From Bacillus sp. FJAT-27916 (lineage in GTDB: Bacteria > Bacillota > Bacilli > Bacillales > Pradoshiaceae), in assembly GCF_001183965.1 (NCBI RefSeq), contig NZ_LFZV01000001.1, positions 3,129,263 to 3,193,262 on the forward strand: a stretch of 64,000 bases of DNA. Direction: 5' to 3'. The notes under the pieces are model-generated. The model worked only from the letters and a program-made list of their open reading frames with translations. It made no database searches and was not told where the DNA came from. Shown here piece after piece: positions 24,881 through 33,292 of this stretch; position 1 is the stretch's first letter, and every line of letters begins with the position of its first letter. The translations under genes and the position numbers were made by a program.

Positions 24881-25531
24881 TCATATATTCACTTTGTCTA
24901 CTGGAACAGCTTCTTCCTCATGAGGAAAAAGCCTATCATGATCTTCAGGACGGCTTCTAGTCACATAGGTCCCCGCGACCCAATCATGCAGACTACGTTT
25001 GTCTTTTCGGATGCCGACCATCAGCCCAGATACCAAAATGAGGCCAAAGAGGCTAAAGGTCCCGATATCTAAGGCAATAGAAGCCGCATTTAATCCTTCT
25101 ATTTGATGAACCTCACTTGTTCGTTCATCCACCAGCCTATTCCCGGCATCTGACTCCAGCCAAACAGTCTCATCAGACAAAAACAACTCGACATTCTGCT
25201 GGCCTAATATAGCGTAACAGACGATAAGAGCAATCAATAATGGCGAAAGATATAACAACCCGCCAAGAATATTTCTCCTCATCATATTCCAAAAACCCAC
25301 ATTTCTTCCGTCCGTGCGGATAATTCGAATACCTAGAGCTCGTTTCCCGACAGTGTACCCGTACCACAACGCCGGGAGCAAGAAACGATAGGCATCAAAT
25401 AATGAATTAATCAATTTCGTAGCTGCGCTTTCAGAGAAGAGAATAAAACATAGAAAACCGAGGACCAAAAATAAAAGCCCATCGAGAAGGGCTGCACCGA
25501 AGCGAATCCAGAAGCCTGCTGGTTGATTCAA
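24881..25531 (-). CDS. RDD-family membrane protein
   Basis: A 216-residue RDD-domain protein. The family signature appears as GFWIRFGAALLDGLLF at the N terminus (Arg and Asp in the first membrane segment), and four membrane segments follow. A basic KRSLHDWVAGTYV segment near the C terminus is typical for the domain. The function of most RDD proteins is unknown; some are Na+/H+ antiporters. The start is TTG at 25531 behind AAAGGGGGAAG. Confidence 0.8.
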   Translation of the reverse strand: MNQPAGFWIRFGAALLDGLLFLVLGFLCFILFSESAATKLINSLFDAYRFLLPALWYGYTVGKRALGIRIIRTDGRNVGFWNMMRRNILGGLLYLSPLLIALIVCYAILGQQNVELFLSDETVWLESDAGNRLVDERTSEVHQIEGLNAASIALDIGTFSLFGLILVSGLMVGIRKDKRSLHDWVAGTYVTRSRPEDHDRLFPHEEEAVPVDKVNI

Positions 25532-25718
25532 ATCATCTTCCCCCTTTAGTAACGATCTTTCTATTGATAAGTCCGTGCACTAGTATATCGGAAAAATAAG
25601 GAAAATGTAAGGTGCGAAAGATCAAAAGCTTCAAACGTATTTATTAAGCAATTTTTGAATTTCATTTTCTCTAGAACAGAAGTTTCCACCTATACTCTTG
25701 ACGAAAAAGGTCAACAGC

Positions 25719-25760
25719 AAAAGACCCTTTAGCAATAAAATAACCGATTGCTAAAGGGCC
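25719..25760 (-). terminator. yhgE terminator
   Basis: CCCTTTAGCAAT (25725-25736) and ATTGCTAAAGGG (25747-25758) form a perfect 12-bp stem, followed on the minus strand by TCTTTTG. Confidence 0.8.
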
Positions 25761-25784
25761 TCATTCTTGAAATCAATTTATCTA

Positions 25785-28028
25785 TTAAACTGTCAGCTGA
25801 CTTTCCGTCCATTTCTTTGTACGGAGACGGCGATATTTCCACGCCAATGTCAGCAAGGTCCCGGTAATGGAGACAGCGGTGAATATACCGAGCACCCCGA
25901 TATTTTGCCACATATAGTCGAAATTTCCGCTTGAGATGACTGCTTTAAAGCCTCGGACAGAATAAGTCATCGGCAGCCAGGCATTGATATCCTGCAAGGT
26001 GTCTGGAATCAATTCTAATGGGAAGGTTCCAGCACTGGTTGTTAATTGAAGGATAAGCATAATAATCGCGATGAAACGCCCTGGGTCGCCCATGGCTGTC
26101 ACAAGGAATTGTATGATTGACATGCAGGTGATGCTCATCGCGCATGCCATCAAGAACAGAAGAGGTACACTTTGGACCTCTAAATCAAGCGCATAAAGGA
26201 TAATTCCTGTCGCGATAAGGGCTTGCAGCAATCCAACGATGATGATGACACCGAATTTGCTCAAGAACCATCCAAAGAATGATTTTGGTTTACGCGCCGG
26301 ATCCTTCATCGGATAAACCACCGTCAAGAGCAAGGCCCCGACGAATAGTCCCATTGATAAGAAGTATGGAGTTAAGCCGGTTCCATAGTTAGGCACTTCC
26401 CCATTTACGACCTCTTTATCTGTTTTAACCGGGCTTGCCATCATTTCATAGGTTTTATTGTCCGCCTTAACAGAGCTTCCTTCCTCTGCAGCATCCTTCA
26501 AGGCATTCGTTAATTCGCTTGATCCGTCCTTCAACTCTCCTGTTCCATCAACAAGCGCACCAGATCCGTCCGCTAATTGAGAGGAACCATCTGCAATCTG
26601 GCTTGCACCCTCCTTCAGCTCGGTTGTACCGTTCGCAAGCTTTGATGCCCCGCTAGAAAGCTTCTCTGTTCCAGTTTGAACCTGACTGAAGCCAGCATTA
26701 AAGGTATCGAAGCCGGAGAGCAAGGTCTTTTGCCCTTCAGCAAGCTGATTTGCACCGGTTTCAAGCTGGGTTCCGACTTGAGCCAACGGGCTTAAAGCCT
26801 GGTCATTGAATTGCCCAATCCCTGATGCCAATGTTTCAGAGCCATCCTGTAATTGAGATACCGCTCCAGCAAGTGCTGCCAGCTGATCCCCGCCTGGAAG
26901 CTGCTGCGTCCCCGCTGATACTTGGGCACTGCCTTGTTCCAGTGCAGATAATTGAGCGATATACGCTTGCTTTTGCTCATCTGTTAATGGCAAGGAATCC
27001 AGCAAAGCTGTCAATTGCTCATTTAGTTGAACAATTCCAGTATGCAAATCACTGGCACCCTGCTGCAGGGAGGTAATCCCGCTTGCTGCATTGCCTAATT
27101 GATTTGTTTGCTCCTCGAGGCTGCTCAATCCGCTAGATAGTGTATTGGCTCCTGTTTGGATATCAGCAAACTTTCCGCTTGCACTTGCCAAGCCGGAATT
27201 AAACTCCGTGATTCCATCGGCTAAAGCGGCTGCTCCGCTTTGAGAGGACTGCACACCCTCATATAATTGGTTTTTTCCATTACTCAGCTCATTAACGCCA
27301 TCAGCTAATTCAGCTGTTTTATCTGCGAGCTCCTTCGCCCCTTCCTCAAGGGTGGATGCTCCCTTTGTCAGGTCAAGCTGAGAGCTTGCCAAGGTTTCAA
27401 GATTGGTCTTAATTTCCGCTGCGCCATGGCCCAGCTTGCCGATTCCATCTTGAAGCTTGGAGGCTCCATCACCTGCTTCAGCATACCCATCAGCCATTTC
27501 CGTCACCTTTTCAAAAATCGTTTCAGCATAGGTTTCACTAACCTCATCTGAAATGGCCTCCTTAATTTTCTCAATACCTGATTCCGAAATTTTCGAAGCC
27601 GTATAGTTCAAGGACTGGTTTGGCACATAGACCAACTCGAGTTTCTCAGGCTTTTCATCAAGCAAGGTTGTAGCATTCTTGGAGAAATTCTCGGGTATTT
27701 GAACAATTAAATAATATTCATTATTTTCAAGACCCTCGTAGGCTTCATCCTTGTCAACGAATGTATAGTTGAAGGATTTATCCTCCTTCAAATTTTCTGT
27801 CAAATCCTTGCCCAAAGTAAGATGATCGCCCTCAAAGTCAGAGCCTTTATCAAGATTGACGATAGCTACCGGCAGTTTTTCAATATTTCCATAGGGATCC
27901 CAGAAGGCCCATAGGAATACACCGGCATAAATAATCGGAAGGAATATGATCGCAATTAACGAGATGGCCATCATCTTGCTTTTGAAGATGTCCTTCCATT
28001 CTGCCAGCCATAGCTTAAAAGCATTCAT
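25785..28028 (-). CDS. yhgE: YhgE/Pip-domain membrane protein
   Basis: A 747-residue protein with an N-terminal membrane helix, a long extracellular region (about 60-520) and a C-terminal ABC2-type membrane domain with about five segments. The extracellular part is filled with degenerate heptad-like repeats of the L-x-x-G or L-A-x-G type. This is the architecture of YhgE/Pip proteins, related to phage-infection protein and the ESX component EsaA. It is probably cotranscribed with or regulated by the adjacent TetR gene yhgD. Confidence 0.9.
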   Translation of the reverse strand: MNAFKLWLAEWKDIFKSKMMAISLIAIIFLPIIYAGVFLWAFWDPYGNIEKLPVAIVNLDKGSDFEGDHLTLGKDLTENLKEDKSFNYTFVDKDEAYEGLENNEYYLIVQIPENFSKNATTLLDEKPEKLELVYVPNQSLNYTASKISESGIEKIKEAISDEVSETYAETIFEKVTEMADGYAEAGDGASKLQDGIGKLGHGAAEIKTNLETLASSQLDLTKGASTLEEGAKELADKTAELADGVNELSNGKNQLYEGVQSSQSGAAALADGITEFNSGLASASGKFADIQTGANTLSSGLSSLEEQTNQLGNAASGITSLQQGASDLHTGIVQLNEQLTALLDSLPLTDEQKQAYIAQLSALEQGSAQVSAGTQQLPGGDQLAALAGAVSQLQDGSETLASGIGQFNDQALSPLAQVGTQLETGANQLAEGQKTLLSGFDTFNAGFSQVQTGTEKLSSGASKLANGTTELKEGASQIADGSSQLADGSGALVDGTGELKDGSSELTNALKDAAEEGSSVKADNKTYEMMASPVKTDKEVVNGEVPNYGTGLTPYFLSMGLFVGALLLTVVYPMKDPARKPKSFFGWFLSKFGVIIIVGLLQALIATGIILYALDLEVQSVPLLFLMACAMSITCMSIIQFLVTAMGDPGRFIAIIMLILQLTTSAGTFPLELIPDTLQDINAWLPMTYSVRGFKAVISSGNFDYMWQNIGVLGIFTAVSITGTLLTLAWKYRRLRTKKWTESQLTV

Positions 28029-28102
28029 GCTTTATCCCTCCTACACCAAAACTTAATGACCAATATTGAATTTTAGTCATTGTGGTCCAAATAACAGGCT
28101 GC

Positions 28103-28678
28103 CTATGCATAAGACAACCCTTCAAATAAATATAATTTAAAATAGTTTGCTATTTCCTCTTCAGACAACGGTTCATGCTTTTCTTCCCAATCATAAATAA
28201 GTGCCTTATACATTTTAACAATGATAAAGGCTGTTAAATTCGGGTCACATTCTCGAATTTCCTTCATCTTGATGGCTTTATCCACTTTCCTCCTGATGGC
28301 TTGGAGGATATGCTCTTCCAATTCATCTACAGCCTCAAGTACGGCTGGTGTTCCAATCTCTTTGGCCTCCATAATAAGTTTGGCCGTCAGCTGATGGGAC
28401 TTTCGAAATGTTAGAAGCCGACACAGAATGGCATGAACATTCTCAAGTGTTGTGTTATCGCTTTTGATCGCATCCTCTGCCTCAGCATTCATCTCGAGGA
28501 TAATCATGCTAACAACCTCTCGGAACAAATCCTCCTTCGTCTTGAAAAAGGTATAGATTGTTCCCTTCCCGACGTTGGCGCTCCTTGATACTTGATCCAT
28601 CGTCGTCGCTTTATAGCCATAATTGCTGAAGCTATGTATTGCTGCGTCAAGAATCAGCTTTCTTCTGTCAACAGCCAT
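28103..28678 (-). CDS. yhgD: TetR-family regulator YhgD
   Basis: A 191-residue TetR regulator. The N-terminal HTH is seen in TTMDQVSRSANVGKGTIYTFFKTKEDLF (positions about 24-50), with a helical ligand-binding C-terminal domain. The ATG at 28678 is chosen by its GAGGTGAGGG ribosome site. A palindrome TTGACCA-N11-TGGTCAA just upstream (28695-28719) is a probable autoregulatory operator. It lies directly before yhgE as in B. subtilis, although the ligand is unknown. Confidence 0.88.
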   Translation of the reverse strand: MAVDRRKLILDAAIHSFSNYGYKATTMDQVSRSANVGKGTIYTFFKTKEDLFREVVSMIILEMNAEAEDAIKSDNTTLENVHAILCRLLTFRKSHQLTAKLIMEAKEIGTPAVLEAVDELEEHILQAIRRKVDKAIKMKEIRECDPNLTAFIIVKMYKALIYDWEEKHEPLSEEEIANYFKLYLFEGLSYA

Positions 28679-28694
28679 TCCCTCACCTCGGTTA

Positions 28695-28719
28695 TTGACC
28701 AAATGAACAATCTGGTCAA
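28695..28719 (-). promoter_or_regulatory. Candidate YhgD operator
   Basis: TTGACCA (28695-28701) and TGGTCAA (28713-28719) are perfect inverted arms 17 bases before the yhgD start. Similar half-sites ATGACCA and TGGTCCA occur at 28056-28088 in the yhgD-yhgE gap. Confidence 0.5.
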
Positions 28720-28831
28720 TTTAAAATATGAATAATACATTATCAAAATCTGCGTGTCTCGTCAAGTAATTAGATACACTATTATTTTTGTGTCAGCTGG
28801 GTAAATAAAGAAAAGAACAAGGAGGGACAAT

Positions 28832-28975
28832 ATGCTGAAATGGATCTTAGCAGCAGTTGGAATCTATCTCATCTTTCTATTCACTGAAGCTCTCATCTCT
28901 TACTATTTCCACAAGCTGCAGCAAAAATTCATCTTCCCAACGGGTAATTCAGACAAAGAGAAAGAGAGCCTCTAA
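28832..28975 (+). CDS. Small membrane protein (47 aa), unknown
   Basis: ATG behind AAGGAGGGACAAT opens a 47-codon frame. The product has one membrane segment (about 3-24) and a charged C-terminal tail ending DKEKESL. Its end overlaps a terminator stem. It is transcribed toward the ABC genes on the other strand. No family recognised, but RBS, composition and terminator support a real gene. Confidence 0.6.
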   Translation: MLKWILAAVGIYLIFLFTEALISYYFHKLQQKFIFPTGNSDKEKESL

Positions 28976-28994
28976 TAAAAGACGGCTCTCCTTT
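28964..28994. terminator. Bidirectional terminator
   Basis: GAGAGCC (28964-28970) pairs with GGCTCTC (28984-28990). It separates the small gene from the end of the convergent ABC operon. Confidence 0.65.
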
Positions 28995-28996
28995 CA

Positions 28997-30661
28997 TTAC
29001 GCTGTTTGAATCATTTTATTTTCTATTTTGTACACTTGATCAGCCAGTTCCCATACATCCTCATTATGGCTGATTAAGAGAACCACCTTATCGGCTGCAT
29101 GACGTTTGATTGTCGCCAGTACCGCTTTTTCGTTCAAGGCATCAAGATTGCTGGTCGGCTCATCGAGAATGAAAATAGGGGAATCCTTCAGGAACATCCT
29201 CGCTAAGGCGATACGCTGCACTTGTCCGCTCGACATATTGGCCGCGTATTCCTCCATAAATGTATCCAGACCTTTCGGCAGACTCTCTACATATTCGGAG
29301 AGGCCTGCCTTGAAGCAGGCTTGTTTAATCTGCTCATCTGTGTATCCCTTTTGATAGAGGGTCAGATTATTCCGCAGTGTATCTGTGAACACCGTAGTGG
29401 AGGCTGTTACTAGACCAATATTTTGACGGAGACTCTCATGAGAATAACACATAGCAAGCTCATCATTTATATAGACATTTCCCTCAAGCGGTCTCAGATT
29501 TTGCAGCAGTAAAGAAATAAGCGTTGATTTACCCGTACCATTCGCTCCTCTAATGGCGGTAATCTCTCCCTTATGAAAAGTCAGATTAACATGTCTGTAT
29601 AACTCCCGGCCATTTTCATACCCAAATTTCACATCTTCAAAGCGGATCGTCTCCACCTGATCAAGCTTCTTTCTTCCGCTATAGAGGATATCCGGTTTCA
29701 AATTGAGAAGACGGAGAACGCGTTTCGCACTGGCGGACGTATGGACAAGACTCGCACTTAATTGCGAAAGAGCAAGGCTTGGACCGAAGGAGGAGAACAA
29801 GACAAGCATAGCAAGCAGAACAGCTCCCATGTGGGCTTCCCTTTCCGTAATGAAATAGACAGATGTGAATAGCTGTACAAAAACAGTTAGATAAATCATT
29901 GTATCAGTTAAAGCTTTCAATAGCCCTTCATGTCTTTTTAAATTCTTCGTCGTACCATTCAGCTCATGACTGTATGTGTCAATGGAATGAAGAGTATGAT
30001 TCTTTTTCCCAAAGATAATGATTTCCTTTATTCCCTTCAATGAGTCCATTAAGAAGCTGCTCAGCATCCCCTGCTTCGTGCGGTAAACCTCAGCAGATCT
30101 CTGTCCAAAGCGGTACACCGCCACCGGAATAAGATAGCCAATCACCCAGTAACTGATCACCCCAATCAACGCATATAATGGATGCAAGCTATATAACATA
30201 GCACCATAAACAATCATAGTAGCAATCCAAATGAACACAGGAGCAATCGTATGGGCATAAAAGACCTCGAGGAGCTCGACATCCTTTGTCACAATGTTCA
30301 TCAATTCACCCTTGCGAATCTCCTTTAACTGGTTTTCCGTCAAGAGCCGCAGCTGTTTAAATACTTTCTCGCGAATGATGGCAAGAAGGCGAAAGGCGAT
30401 ATAATGGGTGCAGTATTGCTCGCTAAGACGAAAGACCGCCCGTAAGACACCTGCAAGAAGAATGGCGTATATCAGAAGCTTCAATGAGCCGTATTCTCGA
30501 ATTCCCGCGATCTGCAGAACACCCATCCCGCCAGCAAAGCTTATGGCTGTAATCGCCAAATAGCCTAATGTACCTAATGCTATGGTCAGAAGCATTAAAG
30601 GCAGCAATGGTTTTAAGAGGCTGACAAGCTGCCGAAGTTCTTTAAAGGTTAATTTCTCCAT
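28997..30661 (-). CDS. ABC exporter-fold half-transporter (CydC-like)
   Basis: A 554-residue permease-ATPase half-transporter: six membrane segments (about 1-300) and a C-terminal ABC domain with Walker A GANGTGKST, signature MSSGQVQRIAL and Walker B IFILDEPTSNLDA. It is the last gene of a four-gene unit and follows its CydD-like partner by only five bases. Pairs of this type export thiols (CydDC), but exporter-fold pairs can also import siderophores (YbtPQ, IrtAB). The Fur box upstream favours an iron-related job; this is inference. Confidence 0.8.
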   Translation of the reverse strand: MEKLTFKELRQLVSLLKPLLPLMLLTIALGTLGYLAITAISFAGGMGVLQIAGIREYGSLKLLIYAILLAGVLRAVFRLSEQYCTHYIAFRLLAIIREKVFKQLRLLTENQLKEIRKGELMNIVTKDVELLEVFYAHTIAPVFIWIATMIVYGAMLYSLHPLYALIGVISYWVIGYLIPVAVYRFGQRSAEVYRTKQGMLSSFLMDSLKGIKEIIIFGKKNHTLHSIDTYSHELNGTTKNLKRHEGLLKALTDTMIYLTVFVQLFTSVYFITEREAHMGAVLLAMLVLFSSFGPSLALSQLSASLVHTSASAKRVLRLLNLKPDILYSGRKKLDQVETIRFEDVKFGYENGRELYRHVNLTFHKGEITAIRGANGTGKSTLISLLLQNLRPLEGNVYINDELAMCYSHESLRQNIGLVTASTTVFTDTLRNNLTLYQKGYTDEQIKQACFKAGLSEYVESLPKGLDTFMEEYAANMSSGQVQRIALARMFLKDSPIFILDEPTSNLDALNEKAVLATIKRHAADKVVLLISHNEDVWELADQVYKIENKMIQTA

Positions 30662-30666
30662 ACTCT

Positions 30667-32400
30667 CTACGCTCCTACATTATCACGAAGTGTATTTAAT
30701 GATTGCTGTTCTTCCCATAGGCCAGCATATACCCCGCCTTTTTGAAGAAGCACCTGATGGGTGCCCTGTTCAGCAACCTCTCCATTCTCCATGACGAAAA
30801 TGGAGTCTGCCTGTACAAGATTTTGAAGATGATGGGTAATGACAATGACCGTCTTGCCCTTCTCTTTCAGCAGAGCGATGGTTTCCATAATCTCCCTCTC
30901 ACTCTGCTGGTCCATATTGGCTGTTGCTTCGTCAAAGATCATGACCTCAGGGTCTTGCAGGAGCATTCGGGCTACCGCAAGCTTTTGCTTTTGCCCGCTT
31001 GAGAGGTTCGCTCCTTCACTGAGAACAGGCTTCTCTAATCTACCTTGGAATTCTGGCAATCGGACAAAAGCCAGCATGTCATTGGCTTCTTCCTCTGTCA
31101 ATGAATCCTTAGCCATTTGCAGATTGGAAAGAATAGTCCCTTCAAAGAGATGCGACTGGCTGGCAACGCTGCCGATATACTGATGAATGACTTCAGTGGA
31201 CAGCTCTGCAAGATTGGCAGAGCCTAGGAATACAGCTCCCTCATCCGGCTCAATGAAACGCTGCAGCAAATGACTGAGGGTCGTTTTCCCTGAACCAGAT
31301 ACCCCGGCAAATCCAGTTAAATGCCCTTTTTTAAGGACAAGGAAGTCCATTTTTATCGTACTTGATGATTGCGGATAGGTGTAGGATAGCTGCTGGACCA
31401 TCATGCTTCCCTCTATATCTGTGCATACAGCTGCCTTTTCATTTTCCACCGGCAATTGAATAAGATGCTGCAATTCCTCCATCGCACTTACGCCATTCAA
31501 GCCCACATGAAAGTAAGAGCCGAGTAATCGCATCGGCAGGAAGAATTCAACTGCAAGCAAAGCAAAACAGACAAAGCCTAAGAAGGAAATGTTCCCGTTT
31601 TGGTAACTGCCCACAGACAGCGCGATTCCAATTGCCGTACCGCCATATGCGATTAGATCCATAATAGTAATGGATTGCAGCTGCATCGTCAGCACCCGCA
31701 TCGTCATCCGACGGAAATCCTCTGACTCCCGGTCCATCATTTGTTGATATTCCCGGTCCCCCTCATACATTTTCAATATATGCAGACCTTGCACGCCTTC
31801 AACAAATCGCTTTCCGACATTTAAATACTTATTCCAATAGGTACGAAACACTTTCTTGCCAATCTTCACCCCAGCAACGATAGCAACAGGGATGAGATAG
31901 ACGCTGATCATCAAGACTAGGGCAATCTTCCAGCTGACGGCTGATAAAGGAACAAACAAAATCATCGGAGCAAGAATACTGTATGCAAACTGAGGGAGAT
32001 AGCGGCTGTAGTAGACCTCAATATTCTCGATTCCTTCCACACTCAGCTGACTGATTTTACTGATTTCAAGCTTCGTTACTTGCGCTGGCTTTAAAGACAG
32101 CACATTTTTGAACAAGTCCCTTCGAATCACATATTTCAACTGATGGGAAGTATAATGGGTCAAATAAGTCGAAATGTAATGGCAAACGGCCTTCACTACT
32201 AATAAAAAGGCAATGAGACCTGTGAATTTTCCTGTTATTGTCCATTCTTCCGCAAACATCAAGTCACTGAGCACACTGGCAATTTGAAAGGCGAGCAAAA
32301 TATTTACACAAAGATTGATGATTTGCAGAACGGTTATCCAGAGGACAATATGAAATACTTTATATTTTTTCGCGAATTGCAGCATTTCCTTTTGAATCAT
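30667..32400 (-). CDS. ABC exporter-fold half-transporter (CydD-like)
   Basis: A 577-residue partner half-transporter. The membrane domain contains the segments GIENIEVYYSRYLPQF and EFFLPMRLLGSYFHVG, typical of the CydD-like group. The ABC domain has Walker A GVSGSGKTT, signature LSSGQKQKLAV and Walker B VMIFDEATANMD. Its ATG overlaps the stop of the DUF454 gene by four bases. It is expected to form a heterodimer with the next gene product. See the entries for the Fur box and the two upstream small membrane genes. Confidence 0.8.
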   Translation of the reverse strand: MIQKEMLQFAKKYKVFHIVLWITVLQIINLCVNILLAFQIASVLSDLMFAEEWTITGKFTGLIAFLLVVKAVCHYISTYLTHYTSHQLKYVIRRDLFKNVLSLKPAQVTKLEISKISQLSVEGIENIEVYYSRYLPQFAYSILAPMILFVPLSAVSWKIALVLMISVYLIPVAIVAGVKIGKKVFRTYWNKYLNVGKRFVEGVQGLHILKMYEGDREYQQMMDRESEDFRRMTMRVLTMQLQSITIMDLIAYGGTAIGIALSVGSYQNGNISFLGFVCFALLAVEFFLPMRLLGSYFHVGLNGVSAMEELQHLIQLPVENEKAAVCTDIEGSMMVQQLSYTYPQSSSTIKMDFLVLKKGHLTGFAGVSGSGKTTLSHLLQRFIEPDEGAVFLGSANLAELSTEVIHQYIGSVASQSHLFEGTILSNLQMAKDSLTEEEANDMLAFVRLPEFQGRLEKPVLSEGANLSSGQKQKLAVARMLLQDPEVMIFDEATANMDQQSEREIMETIALLKEKGKTVIVITHHLQNLVQADSIFVMENGEVAEQGTHQVLLQKGGVYAGLWEEQQSLNTLRDNVGA

Positions 32401-32780
32401 AAATTCACCATATCCTTTTTCTTATCAATCGTCGGCATGCGGCAGATAACAATGAGCTTTACAATCGCCAGTACAGCCAAGAAAATCCGTACATGTGTAT
32501 TGGCTATCACTATACCGCTCAACAGCAGCAGGGCATAGACGGTCATAAGCAGTTCGACCTTCTTCTTCAAACTCAAGCCGCCTGCCTCGAGAAACGGCAC
32601 CGCATATCTTTTATAAACACTTGATTGTTTGAGCCAGCGTTCACAGCGCTCTGAGCTCTTTGCGAAAAGGGCAGCAGCCAACAGAATAAACGGAGTCGTT
32701 GGCAGCAACGGCAGTACGACACCAATCAAGCCCAACCCAGTAAAAAGCCACCCTAATAGGAAGAATACTTTCTTTTTCAT
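32397..32780 (-). CDS. YbaN/DUF454 small membrane protein
   Basis: A 127-residue protein of the YbaN (DUF454) family. It keeps FTGLGLIGVVLPLLPTTPF and SSERCERWL, the family hallmarks, with two membrane segments at the N terminus and two nearer the C terminus. Family function is not established. I moved the start to the ATG at 32780 behind AGGAGAGGTG. It is sandwiched in an operon with two ABC half-transporters, overlapping the first by 4 bases, so it is probably an accessory of that transporter. Confidence 0.8.
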   Translation of the reverse strand: MKKKVFFLLGWLFTGLGLIGVVLPLLPTTPFILLAAALFAKSSERCERWLKQSSVYKRYAVPFLEAGGLSLKKKVELLMTVYALLLLSGIVIANTHVRIFLAVLAIVKLIVICRMPTIDKKKDMVNL

Positions 32781-32797
32781 CTCGGTTTTCACCTCTC

Positions 32798-33103
32798 CTA
32801 AACTACATGAATCAGCACAAGCCAAACGATAGACGCTGCCACTAGACTTAAGTGCACAGCCGTTTTAGCCCTTCTCTTATACAAATAAGGAATTAAGCTT
32901 GCCGCCAGTAACAGCAAAGCATATAAGATATAACCAGAATTCGTGAAATTTTTCACAATAATATATACAATAAAACTTACAATCGTTAATAAACCAAAGA
33001 TTCGATGAAGCCATTTGAGGGGCTCCGTACGTTTAGCTAAATAAACGGAACCAAATATGATGGCCAGCATCAATCCAAGTTTATGAATCATCATCAACAC
33101 CAT
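32798..33103 (-). CDS. Small four-helix membrane protein, first gene of Fur-controlled operon
   Basis: A 101-residue protein consisting of about four membrane segments joined by short loops (AKRTEPLKWLHR and YKRRAKTAVH). I recognise no family. It is the promoter-proximal gene of the operon, its stop lies 17 bases before the DUF454 start, and the Fur box sits 47 bases upstream of its ATG. Being all-membrane it could be a substrate-capture or S-type component, but nothing in the sequence proves this. Confidence 0.65.
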   Translation of the reverse strand: MVLMMIHKLGLMLAIIFGSVYLAKRTEPLKWLHRIFGLLTIVSFIVYIIVKNFTNSGYILYALLLLAASLIPYLYKRRAKTAVHLSLVAASIVWLVLIHVV

Positions 33104-33142
33104 TTGTCACCCACCTACACTATGTAACTAATTACTATATTA

Positions 33143-33171
33143 AGATTATTGATAATGATTCTCACTGTCAA
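33143..33171 (-). promoter_or_regulatory. Fur-controlled promoter
   Basis: On the minus strand consensus TTGACA (33166-33171) and TAATCT (33143-33148) are 17 bases apart. The plus-strand 15-mer TGATAATGATTCTCA at 33150-33164 lies in the spacer and matches the Fur box TGATAATNATTATCA at all but one defined position. Bound Fur would block polymerase in iron-replete cells. Confidence 0.78.
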
Positions 33172-33235
33172 TGCATGTGTTAAAATTACATTTTTTTGTT
33201 AACTTTACAGCGATTGAAGAATGCATTTCTAACGA

Positions 33236-33283
33236 AAAAAAGATGCCGTGAAACCCATCTATTTAGCGGGTTCATGACATCTC
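33236..33283 (-). terminator. hemEHY operon terminator
   Basis: GAACCC and GGGTTTC arms extended by GATG/CATC, followed on the minus strand by TTTTTTTC. Confidence 0.8.
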
Positions 33284-33292
33284 TCCATCTGT

